NCBI GenBank assembly: GCA_003554115.1
Contig: PWFE01000078.1
Location: forward strand, 1 to 13,640
Direction: 5' to 3'
Source: Haloferacaceae archaeon
GTDB lineage: Archaea > Halobacteriota > Halobacteria > Halobacteriales > Haloferacaceae
Length of the DNA: 13,640 nt
The notes below the pieces were generated by a model. That model was not told the origin of the DNA. It worked only from the letters and a program-made list of their open reading frames with translations, and searched no databases. The stretch's first letter is position 1. The number at the start of each line of letters is the position of its first letter. Positions 6,432 to 11,849 of the stretch are shown here, one piece after another. The position numbers were made by a program, and so were the translations under genes.

Positions 6432-7562
6432 TCAGATCGACAGCGGCGCAGGACGCTCGATGCTGAACTCACGGTCGACCGAGTCGACAGCCGACACCGA
6501 GATCGTCGGCCACGAATCGCTCAGCGTCAGTGGCTCAACGCGCGTTTCGGTAATGAGGACCGTTCCCTCACTTTTCGCGCCCTGAACGGTTGGGTTCCAC
6601 GCATACGCCTGTGGCGTCTGCACTGCTGTGGGACTGTCGGGCGTGGCGATCCACTCGCGGCCCGCAAAGCCCGCTGCGCCTCCCTGATGGTGGTGTCGCC
6701 ATTCGTCGGCCCAGCCGACCGCCTCGTAGGCCTGCTGGATTGAGGTGAACACCGAGCCAGCGGTCGACGTCTCGCGAGCAGCCTGCTGTGTGGCAGCAAG
6801 AGCAGTCGCCTCAACGGTCGCGGCCGCTTCGAACCGATCGTCGAGCCACTGCGGTCGATCGAAGACGACCGTTCGAGTAAGACTTGTATACAGCCCACCG
6901 CGCTGGGCAGTCACCGAAACCAGTGCATAACTGCCGAGTTGGCTAGCCGTTGGTGTATAATGGCGGTACTGCTGGGCCCGCTCGCTGCCCCCCACGAGAA
7001 CAACAGGCGCTGCAATCCCGCGAGCCGCAAGGCCACACCGTACCGACGCGGCAGCCGCCTGTTCGGACTGGTTGCTCGACAGCGACCGACAAACGTCTTC
7101 GACGGCAACAGCGGTCTCGCGTGCAAGTCGACGGTATTGCTCGATGTCTGGCTCTGTTAATGGCTGCCTACACGCTGCGAAATCAAGCTGGCAGAGTCCC
7201 GGAACGTCGAAATCCGCCGCCGCAGGCATCGGTGATTCGGCCGCGACCGCTTCAGCCAGCGACGAACCGTACCAGTCGACGGCAGTCACCTCGAAGGCGG
7301 GTGGCACCTCCTCGTGGCGAAGCCGGTCGGCTTCAATCGAATCCGTTAGGATCACGAGGGTTCCGTCGCGGCGGTAGCCAGCGGCTGCAACGCCAACTGG
7401 TGAGTCGCGGTCGACGACGTTCGAACCACCTGTAAGCCACGCGAAGTTGTTCGGACGGCCTAGCCAGACTGCCTCAAGATCGTGCTGATCGAGAACCGAA
7501 GAGAGTCGTTGTCGACGGACAGCGAGTGCGTCGGGCGAGCGAACCGGGCCGTGTTCGGGCAT
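6432..7562 (-). CDS. M24 (pita-bread fold) family protein, metal ligands apparently lost
   Basis: A 376-residue protein related to aminopeptidase P/creatinase. Residues about 12-130 resemble the creatinase N-domain (LDQHDLEAVWLGRPNNFAWLTGG at 24-46; GTLVILTDSIEADRL). About 138-360 is the pita-bread domain, with EQYRRLARETAVAVED, GLYTSLTRTVVF (223-234), HHHQGG (290-295) and ITETRVEP (337-344). In active M24 peptidases the strand before TRT carries two metal-binding Asp residues; here the matching positions read Thr218 and Ser227. The final metal-ligand Glu is also not evident. A His-rich HHHQGG replaces the usual HGxGH. Metal-free activity like creatinase, or a non-enzymatic role, is inferred. 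The gene is transcribed away from the padR/ctaA block. Confidence 0.85.
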   Translation of the reverse strand: MPEHGPVRSPDALAVRRQRLSSVLDQHDLEAVWLGRPNNFAWLTGGSNVVDRDSPVGVAAAGYRRDGTLVILTDSIEADRLRHEEVPPAFEVTAVDWYGSSLAEAVAAESPMPAAADFDVPGLCQLDFAACRQPLTEPDIEQYRRLARETAVAVEDVCRSLSSNQSEQAAAASVRCGLAARGIAAPVVLVGGSERAQQYRHYTPTASQLGSYALVSVTAQRGGLYTSLTRTVVFDRPQWLDDRFEAAATVEATALAATQQAARETSTAGSVFTSIQQAYEAVGWADEWRHHHQGGAAGFAGREWIATPDSPTAVQTPQAYAWNPTVQGAKSEGTVLITETRVEPLTLSDSWPTISVSAVDSVDREFSIERPAPLSI

Positions 7563-7647
7563 GGTAGAGGCTACAGGCGCAGGCTACTTGAATCCAAACG
7601 CGCATCGCGGCGGAAGTGAAATCGGCACGAAACGCCGCCAACGACAC

Positions 7648-7687
7648 GAGTAGTCTGTGACTACTAAGAGTAGCCAGTGATTACTCA
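7648..7687. repeat. tandem 20-bp palindromic repeats, copies B and C
   Basis: Two head-to-tail units, 7648-7667 and 7668-7687, match at 16 of 20 positions. Unit B contains a perfect inverted repeat AGTAGTC-TGT-GACTACT; unit C is GAGTAG-CCAGTGA-TTACTC. They lie in the 265-base intergenic region between the divergent M24 and padR genes, 86 bases upstream of the M24 start, so they could be operators for either gene. Apart from these repeats and the padR promoter, nothing else is recognised in 7563-7827. Confidence 0.65.
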
Positions 7688-7772
7688 TCGGCGAAAAAGA
7701 CGAGTGACACCGCAGACCACAACAACAGTTCGAAACAGTATGGAAACAAGTAAGCAGCCAAGTTTTTCTTGG

Positions 7773-7779
7773 ATTATAC
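7773..7779 (+). promoter_or_regulatory. TATA box for the padR-like gene
   Basis: ATTATAC is followed by a T-run. A start near 7802 is expected, at the left arm of the inverted repeat 7801-7828, leaving a leader of about 26 bases. Confidence 0.4.
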
Positions 7780-7800
7780 ATTTTTTCCACCGACTAACAA

Positions 7801-7828
7801 TACAGGGGGACACAGTACGGCACCTGTA
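7801..7828. promoter_or_regulatory. inverted repeat TACAGG-N16-CCTGTA over the padR start
   Basis: Arms TACAGG (7801-7806) and CCTGTA (7823-7828) are perfect; extending each by two bases keeps 7 of 8 matches. The repeat spans the leader and the first base of the ATG, where an autorepressor would be expected to bind (inference). Confidence 0.45.
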
Positions 7829-8124
7829 TGACTCAGATATTCGAGTTGACCGGCTTCCAGCGCGACCTCCTGTACGTGATTGCAGGTTCGGACAAACCAT
7901 CGGGACAGACGATCCGCCGAGAGATGGAACAACACGTCGACAACGTCAACCACGGGCGGCTGTATCCAAACCTTGACGCGCTGGTTGAACATTCACTCGT
8001 TGATAAAGGCAGTCAGGATCAGCGGACAAACTACTACGAACTTACCCAAAAGGGCCAAGAGCTCATCGAAAACCGTCGACGGTGGGAACAGCAGTACGTC
8101 TCGCCGCAACAGCACGCACAGTAG
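7828..8124 (+). CDS. PadR-like winged-helix transcriptional regulator (copy 1)
   Basis: A 98-residue winged-helix protein. The N-terminal helix LTGFQRDLLYVIAG is followed by the SGQTIRREMEQH helix, the recognition segment VNHGRLYPNLDALVEHSLV, and the wing KGSQDQRTNYYELTQKG, then a C-terminal helix (ELIENRRRWEQQYV) that would mediate dimerisation. This is the arrangement of haloarchaeal PadR-family proteins, with GRLYPNLDALVE corresponding to the family's GxLYPxLxxLE. It probably binds DNA as a dimer. A paralogue at 9629-9904 shares most of these blocks. An inverted repeat overlaps its own start codon, suggesting autoregulation. ctaA follows 67 bases downstream in the same direction with its own TATA box. 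The ligand, if any, is unknown. Confidence 0.88.
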   Translation: MTQIFELTGFQRDLLYVIAGSDKPSGQTIRREMEQHVDNVNHGRLYPNLDALVEHSLVDKGSQDQRTNYYELTQKGQELIENRRRWEQQYVSPQQHAQ

Positions 8125-8130
8125 TCGACT

Positions 8131-8143
8131 AACAGCTGTTTTT
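8131..8143 (+). terminator. palindrome plus T-run after padR
   Basis: A perfect 10-bp palindrome AACAGCTGTT (8131-8140) runs into a T-tract (TTTTT within 8139-8143) just after the padR stop. It is preceded by another palindrome, TAGTCGACTA (8122-8131), at the stop codon. Probably the padR terminator. Confidence 0.45.
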
Positions 8144-8160
8144 CGGCGGAGTTGGATAGG

Positions 8161-8169
8161 GATAAATAG
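8161..8169 (+). promoter_or_regulatory. TATA box of ctaA
   Basis: GATAAATAG is centred 27 bases before the ATG at 8192, so ctaA should be leaderless and independent of padR. This box is the main reason for the start choice. Confidence 0.6.
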
Positions 8170-8191
8170 CCTGAGCCCCAAAAACGTCGTA

Positions 8192-9058
8192 ATGACGAGA
8201 CGCCCCGACTGGCTGTCGTTTCGGCGTTTTGCGGCGGTGACAACTGCACTGACGCTATCACTTATCACCATTGGCGTATACACCTCGGCGACCGGGTCGG
8301 GACTTGCCTGTGAGGCCCAATGGCCGCTGTGTTCGGACCAGTTGGTTCCCGCATTAACCATCAACCCTGATTTCATCGAGTGGTTCCATCGTGTTTTTGC
8401 GATGTTCACTGGGTTTTTCATTTTGGGGACTGCCGGCTGGGCATGGCGAACGGATGACCGGAAAGTGCAGTTGGCTTCGACGCTCGCAGTCGTGTTGTTG
8501 CCGCTGCAGATCAGTATCGGTGCGGTGACAGTGACAATCAGTGGACTCATTCCGGGCGGCTACTCGCTGCCGACCCATGCAGCCCATCTGTTGGTTGCGC
8601 TGACGATCTTTACGCTGTTGAGCCTAACGACGCTGTTTGCCTATCAGAACCATCACGGTCGACCGCCGCGAACGCGTGGTCGACTCGGCTTTGGCCTCGC
8701 ACTCGGCGCGTTAGTCGTCAGTGGGCTGTTCAGTCGTGGCGTGCCACTGTTGACCTACTCAACTGGTGCCCAGGCATGGTTTTATGCCGTCTCATTGGTT
8801 GCGTTCTTCGGGTTGTTGGCCGCCGTTGTGTGGCTTGGCGGCGTCGACCGAATCGGCCAGTACGTGGCCGCCAGCGCACTCAGCGTGTTGTTCGTGACAC
8901 TGCTGTTGGGTCGTGATCTCGTGATGTACACTGGAACAATCCAACAACTCAACTTCGGGCTGTATCTGTGCTGTGTTGGACTCGCTGCTGTCGGCCTCTG
9001 GCGGCTCAAAACGCCGTCAGAAACGCCCGTATCACAGCGTTCAACACACAGCGACTGA
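8192..9058 (+). CDS. ctaA: haem A synthase-like protein, COX15/CtaA family
   Basis: A 288-residue membrane protein with about eight helices. CtaA converts haem O to haem A for aa3-type terminal oxidases. The N-terminal half has the family landmarks: GVYTSATGSGLACEAQWPLC (28-47) with the extracytoplasmic Cys40/Cys47 pair, EWFHRVFA (63-70) with haem-ligand His66, a second amphipathic segment ending in PGGYSLPTHAAH (121-132), and His129/His132 as the partner ligand. Helices lie at about 12-32, 66-84, 93-115, 127-150, 165-182, 194-215, 222-240 and 248-270. The C-terminal half lacks the equivalent histidine pair seen in Bacillus CtaA. The frame is open upstream to 7880, but that stretch overlaps padR and is not coding. 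It converges with the zinc-ribbon gene, one base between stops. Confidence 0.87.
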   Translation: MTRRPDWLSFRRFAAVTTALTLSLITIGVYTSATGSGLACEAQWPLCSDQLVPALTINPDFIEWFHRVFAMFTGFFILGTAGWAWRTDDRKVQLASTLAVVLLPLQISIGAVTVTISGLIPGGYSLPTHAAHLLVALTIFTLLSLTTLFAYQNHHGRPPRTRGRLGFGLALGALVVSGLFSRGVPLLTYSTGAQAWFYAVSLVAFFGLLAAVVWLGGVDRIGQYVAASALSVLFVTLLLGRDLVMYTGTIQQLNFGLYLCCVGLAAVGLWRLKTPSETPVSQRSTHSD

Positions 9059-9059
9059 G

Positions 9060-9242
9060 TCAGTCGAACCGCTCTCGAACCGTCACCGTTGTCGTACAGT
9101 TCGGACACAGATACACATCGCAGTCCGGTTTGTGATGTATCACCCACGGTCCGTCGACCGGTGCGGTGTACTCACAGCCGCGGCAGAACAGAGCGGTCTT
9201 GCGGCTTTTCGAGGTCTGTTTGAGGGAGGGCTGTCGGTTCAT
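9060..9242 (-). CDS. small zinc-ribbon protein
   Basis: A 60-residue protein starting MNRQPSLKQTSKSRKTALF. A basic N-terminus leads into CRGC (Cys20, Cys23) and, after 22 residues, CPNC (Cys46, Cys49), which would bind one zinc as a rubredoxin-like ribbon. Extra Cys41 and His36/His37 lie between them. Small zinc ribbons of this size are numerous in haloarchaea and their roles are mostly unknown; nucleic-acid or protein binding is likely. The start at 9242 is favoured because a TATA-like GGTTATGCC lies at 9265-9273, about 27 bases upstream; the ATG at 9269 would fall within that box. Its stop is one base from the ctaA stop on the other strand. Confidence 0.75.
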   Translation of the reverse strand: MNRQPSLKQTSKSRKTALFCRGCEYTAPVDGPWVIHHKPDCDVYLCPNCTTTVTVRERFD

Positions 9243-9366
9243 TGGCGACTGTAGCAACCCGACTGGCATAACCCTGTTTGCGATGATCGTTCCTGTTGAT
9301 TTTCAAATTTTGTTGATATGTGGCCCGTAGTTGGTTTGTATCTGTCGCCGCTTGGTTCTCCGTCCC

Positions 9367-9389
9367 GAGTCGACGGAGTCTGTCGACTC
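9367..9389. repeat. perfect inverted repeat GAGTCGAC-N7-GTCGACTC
   Basis: Eight-base perfect arms (9367-9374 and 9382-9389) flank GGAGTCT. It lies in the 246-base gap between the zinc-ribbon gene start and the tRNA-Lys 3' end, about 125 bases upstream of the former. It could be a hairpin or an operator. The rest of the gap (9243-9484) holds an AT-rich stretch near 9295-9325 and nothing else recognised. Confidence 0.45.
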
Positions 9390-9484
9390 TGGACAGATAG
9401 GTGATGGCCGTGGTGAGCACTATCGTTCGGCCTGCCAACTCCGCTGGCTGAGGCTGTGTTGCTCTTTTGGATTCTTCGTTGCAG

Positions 9485-9488
9485 AAAA
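9485..9488 (-). terminator. T-run after tRNA-Lys
   Basis: TTTT on the minus strand directly follows the tRNA-Lys discriminator base. Confidence 0.45.
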
Positions 9489-9562
9489 CGGGCTGGACGC
9501 GATTTGAACACGCGACCGACGGATTAAGAGTCCGTCGCTCTGCCAGACTGAGCTACCAGCCC
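9489..9562 (-). tRNA. tRNA-Lys (CTT)
   Basis: A complete 74-nt cloverleaf on the minus strand. Acceptor GGGCTGG (9562-9556) pairs with CCAGCCC (9496-9490), with discriminator G at 9489. The D-arm is GCTC-loop-GAGC. The anticodon stem ACGGA/TCCGT encloses loop CTCTTAA, giving anticodon CTT, which reads AAG lysine codons. Variable loop CGGTC and T-arm GCGTG-TTCAAAT-CGCGT follow. No intron, and CCA is not encoded. A TATA-like CCTTTTAG lies about 28 bases upstream. Confidence 0.96.
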
Positions 9563-9586
9563 TCATCTTTCCGTACCCGGCAGGCC

Positions 9587-9594
9587 CTAAAAGG
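9587..9594 (-). promoter_or_regulatory. TATA-like box of tRNA-Lys
   Basis: CCTTTTAG on the minus strand is centred about 28 bases upstream of the tRNA 5' end. Confidence 0.45.
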
Positions 9595-9628
9595 CGTTTC
9601 CTTCTGTGGCTCGCACCGCAATCAGCAA

Positions 9629-9904
9629 TTAGCGGGCCAACTGGCCGTCTTCCCACTCGCGGCGCTCGTCGATTCGCTCGCGTGCAGTCTCAGTGAGAGT
9701 ATACAGATTGGTCCGCCGGTCTTTTTGACTCTTTTTGACGTAGCCTTTCTCGACCAATGTATCGAGATTCGGATACAGCCGCCCATGGTTGACGTCCTCG
9801 GCCCGGTACGTCTGCAGCGACTCTTTGATTGCTAGCCCGTAGGGTTCGTCGACACCGCTGATTGTATACAACAGATCTCGCTGGAACCCTGTAAGATCAT
9901 ACAT
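9629..9904 (-). CDS. PadR-like winged-helix transcriptional regulator (copy 2)
   Basis: A 91-residue paralogue of the regulator at 7828-8124. It has the same blocks: YDLTGFQRDLLYTISG, then AIKESLQTYRAEDVNHGRLY, PNLDTLVEKGYVKK, the wing KDRRTNLYTLTETA and a C-terminal helix RERIDERREWED. Nearly the whole LTGFQRDLLY and VNHGRLYPNLD segments are identical in the two. The frame is open to 10048, but a TATA box at 9926-9933 lies 25 bases upstream of the ATG at 9904, fixing a leaderless start there. The gene is divergent from aglJ with a 180-base shared intergenic region, so control of aglJ and of itself is plausible. TGTATA occurs twice, 12 bases apart (9913 and 9925), next to its promoter. Confidence 0.88.
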   Translation of the reverse strand: MYDLTGFQRDLLYTISGVDEPYGLAIKESLQTYRAEDVNHGRLYPNLDTLVEKGYVKKSQKDRRTNLYTLTETARERIDERREWEDGQLAR

Positions 9905-9912
9905 CAACTGAA

Positions 9913-9933
9913 TGTATACTTCCGTGTATATAG
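9913..9933 (-). promoter_or_regulatory. promoter of padR copy 2 with spaced TGTATA repeats
   Basis: The TATA box CTATATAC (minus strand, 9926-9933) is centred 25 bases from the ATG. TGTATA at 9913-9918 and 9925-9930 are direct repeats one helical turn plus apart, overlapping the promoter. They may be operator half-sites (inference). The region beyond (about 9961-9985) is very AT-rich. Confidence 0.5.
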
Positions 9934-10053
9934 TATTTAGTGATAATTCACAACTGACCGAACACATAATTATAATAATAAATGAACAACTGTTCAGTCT
10001 GGGGCTTGTAGTCGACGACGCTACGGCAGCCCAACATCTCGAAAACAAACACA

Positions 10054-10085
10054 GTTTTACCCACTGGGTCGTGAGTCGTGGGTAA
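10054..10085 (+). promoter_or_regulatory. aglJ promoter with inverted repeat TTACCCAC-N13-GTGGGTAA
   Basis: A TATA-like GTTTTACC (10054-10061) lies at leaderless distance from the ATG at 10085. It overlaps the left arm of a perfect 8-bp inverted repeat, 10057-10064 and 10078-10085. The right arm ends on the A of the start codon, so a protein bound here would block both TBP and the transcription start. Confidence 0.5.
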
Positions 10086-11194
10086 TGGCTCCCAGCGCGG
10101 CTGTCTGTGTTCTCCTGCCGACGCTCGACGAGTCGGCGACAATCGTCGAGGTCATCTCCTCATATCAGGAGGCTGGCTTTCACAACATCCTCGTCGTCGA
10201 CGGCGGCTCCGCGGACGATACGCGCAAACTCGCCCGCGAGGCTGGCGCGCGCGTGATGACACAGTCGGGCACCGGCAAAGGCCAGGCTATCCGCGAAGCC
10301 GTCGAGCAGATTGACGCCGAGTACGTCCTAATGGCGGATGCGGATCTGACCTACCGGGCCCGAGACGCCGAACGGATGCTCGAACCGCTTCTCGTCGGGG
10401 ACTTCGAGCACGTTATCGGCAACCGGTTTGCGAAGATGGAGCCGGGTGCGATGACCCGGTTCAACCAGATTGGCAACAAGATCATCAATCGCGCCTTTAG
10501 GTTCATCCACGGCGAGAACTACCGTGACATTCTGTCGGGCTATCGAGCGTTTCGCACCGACTCGTTTGCCAAGCTCACCCTTTCGGCCGACGGCTTCGGC
10601 ATCGAAACCGAAATGGCCGTCGAGTGTGCGAAAAACAATATTCGAACCGAGGTCGTCCCCATCACTTACCGACCCCGCCCGGACGGATCGACAACGAACC
10701 TCCATCCGGTCAAAGACGGCGGGATCATCTTTATGGAGTTGTACCGCAAGGCCAAAACCAACAATCCGCTGTTTTATTTCGGCAGCGTCGGTCTCCTTTC
10801 GACAATCGCAGGTGGAGCGATGGCTGCATTTGTGGTCTTTCGGTGGCTGGTCGACGGTATCGGCCATGAAATCATTGCCGTGGGTGCGGCCGGGGCGATT
10901 CTGTTCGGGGTCCAACTGCTAATGTTCGGGGTGCTTGCAGACCTGATTCTGTCGTTGCACCGCGAGCTGGTCGGCCGAATCGACCGGCTCGAAGCCGAAC
11001 AGTTCGAAACCGGAATCGAGCCATCGGTGTCGACCGACAGCCAGCCATCAATCAGAACGGACGACCGGTCGACCGACACGTCGTTGGTAGCTGCTGATGA
11101 GTCGTCGAGTACGGAACGACCAGAGACACACCCGAGAAAAACGGAGTCGACCGCGAACGATCACACTCCAGAACCCGCACCGAACCGCGATTAA
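10085..11194 (+). CDS. aglJ: family 2 glycosyltransferase, AglJ-like (dolichol phosphate hexosyltransferase)
   Basis: A 369-residue GT2 enzyme. The GT-A domain has VLLPTLDESATI (9-20), VVDGGSADDT (37-46), GTGKGQAIREAV (62-73) and the metal-binding DAD (85-87) in LMADADLTY. Further blocks are HVIGNRFAKMEPGAMTRFNQ, YRDILSGYRAF and SADGFGIETEMAVEC, typical of dolichol phosphate hexosyltransferases. Two membrane helices (about 232-254 and 262-290) follow the family's KTNNPLFYFGSVG segment. In Haloferax volcanii AglJ adds the first hexose of the S-layer N-glycan to dolichol phosphate; the same role is inferred. The last 70 residues are a Ser/Thr/Glu-rich, probably disordered cytoplasmic tail. No other glycosylation genes adjoin it. 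Its stop overlaps that of the convergent gene. Confidence 0.85.
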   Translation: MAPSAAVCVLLPTLDESATIVEVISSYQEAGFHNILVVDGGSADDTRKLAREAGARVMTQSGTGKGQAIREAVEQIDAEYVLMADADLTYRARDAERMLEPLLVGDFEHVIGNRFAKMEPGAMTRFNQIGNKIINRAFRFIHGENYRDILSGYRAFRTDSFAKLTLSADGFGIETEMAVECAKNNIRTEVVPITYRPRPDGSTTNLHPVKDGGIIFMELYRKAKTNNPLFYFGSVGLLSTIAGGAMAAFVVFRWLVDGIGHEIIAVGAAGAILFGVQLLMFGVLADLILSLHRELVGRIDRLEAEQFETGIEPSVSTDSQPSIRTDDRSTDTSLVAADESSSTERPETHPRKTESTANDHTPEPAPNRD

Positions 11195-11517
11195 AACGGA
11201 AGCAGCATACGCAGTCGACTGACGACACTTTTGTTCGTCTGTTTTCGGTGTTCTTCGAACACGGGATGAAGCAACTCTAGCAGTTCGGCTTCCGTTTCGA
11301 ACTGCTCGCGCGCGAGCGTATCAAACGCCGTTTGTAGCTCCATCGTGTGTCCCGAGCCATCGATCGGGATTGCTGTCTCCTCGATGGCGTCGACGACAGT
11401 CTGGGATGTGGCCGGAAACTCCACATCTGTGTTTTCGAGACGCGCCGAGAGCGCGGCGATGCCGAACTCGATGACCTCCGGTTCCGAGGTGTCGTTTTGC
11501 GGCGGTCTGGCTCCCAT
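11191..11517 (-). CDS. small haloarchaeal protein, DUF5789-like
   Basis: A 108-residue acidic cytoplasmic protein starting MGARPPQNDTSEPEVIEFG. Its core resembles the haloarchaeal DUF5789 pattern: a VEFPATSQTVVDAIEE segment (33-48), a short strand-turn with GSGHTMELQTAFDTLA (54-69), then EQFETEAELLELLHPVFEEH (71-90). The C-terminus is basic (SVVSRLRMLLPF). Family assignment is by memory of the pattern and moderate only; function is unknown. The stop codon TAA lies within TTAA shared with the aglJ stop on the other strand, so the two transcripts must overlap at their 3' ends. The promoter is weak by eye (CTTAGA near 11544). Confidence 0.7.
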   Translation of the reverse strand: MGARPPQNDTSEPEVIEFGIAALSARLENTDVEFPATSQTVVDAIEETAIPIDGSGHTMELQTAFDTLAREQFETEAELLELLHPVFEEHRKQTNKSVVSRLRMLLPF

Positions 11518-11582
11518 TGCTCTACCGTTCGGACTCGACTTCTAAGAAAGCCACGCACGCGCTCGGCGCGCCAAAGGGGTGG

Positions 11583-11591
11583 TTTATTTTG
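11583..11591 (+). promoter_or_regulatory. TATA box of the ribbon-helix-helix gene
   Basis: TTTATTTTG is centred 27 bases before the ATG at 11613, indicating a leaderless transcript and ruling out the upstream TTG at 11517. Confidence 0.6.
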
Positions 11592-11612
11592 CCTGCTGGC
11601 CATGCGGTCTGT

Positions 11613-11822
11613 ATGACCGAGTATACCACGGTTTCGATTCCGAAAGAACTCGCCAAACGAGTCGACGAAACCATCGAAGGAACGAGTTTCACCTCGACAA
11701 GTGATCTCGTCCGGTTTCTACTTCGGAGTATCGTCGTCCAACATCAGGCCGAGGGAAAACTGACCGAAGCCCAATTCGCTGAAATCGCGGACCAACTACG
11801 CGATCTGGGATATCTGGAGTAG
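11613..11822 (+). CDS. ribbon-helix-helix (CopG/Arc type) DNA-binding protein
   Basis: A 69-residue protein. Residues 4-10 (YTTVSIP) form the DNA-contacting beta-ribbon, KELAKRVDETIEG (11-23) helix 1, and STSDLVRFLLRSIVVQHQ (28-45) helix 2, the standard MetJ/Arc fold that dimerises and binds the major groove. The C-terminal 24 residues (KLTEAQFAEIADQLRDLGYLE) form a further amphipathic helix, acidic and possibly a tetramerisation or partner surface. No toxin gene follows, so an antitoxin role is unlikely; it is probably a stand-alone regulator. It converges with the 11844-12272 gene, with a 19-bp palindrome in the 21-base gap. The target is unknown. Confidence 0.82.
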   Translation: MTEYTTVSIPKELAKRVDETIEGTSFTSTSDLVRFLLRSIVVQHQAEGKLTEAQFAEIADQLRDLGYLE

Positions 11823-11830
11823 GTGACAGT

Positions 11831-11849
11831 GAGTAGGCGGTGACTACTC
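11831..11849. repeat. 19-bp palindromic repeat, copy D
   Basis: GAGTAG-GCGGTGA-CTACTC has perfect 6-bp arms and the GTGA centre of the family. It fills the convergent gap after the ribbon-helix-helix gene and includes the TAG stop of the minus-strand gene (11844-11846). It differs from copy C (7668) at three of 20 positions. It may form a bidirectional terminator hairpin (inference). Confidence 0.65.

Noticed and set aside
7880..8191. Extension of ctaA to a far upstream ATG
   Set aside because: The extra 104 residues overlap the padR gene in another frame and read as Thr/Arg/Ser-rich noise; the TATA box at 8161-8169 fixes the start at 8192.
9172..9438. 88-codon minus-strand frame overlapping the zinc-ribbon gene
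   Set aside because: It overlaps the CxxC-containing gene in another frame, is basic instead of acidic, and shows no motif.
9420..9656. Minus-strand open frame covering tRNA-Lys
   Set aside because: It reads straight through the tRNA cloverleaf and joins unrelated intergenic sequence; no promoter fits.
9467..9835. Plus-strand open frame across tRNA-Lys and padR copy 2
   Set aside because: It runs antisense through a complete tRNA and most of a recognised regulator gene.
11613..11822. Antitoxin of a toxin-antitoxin pair
   Set aside because: The ribbon-helix-helix protein has no co-directional partner gene; the next gene is convergent.
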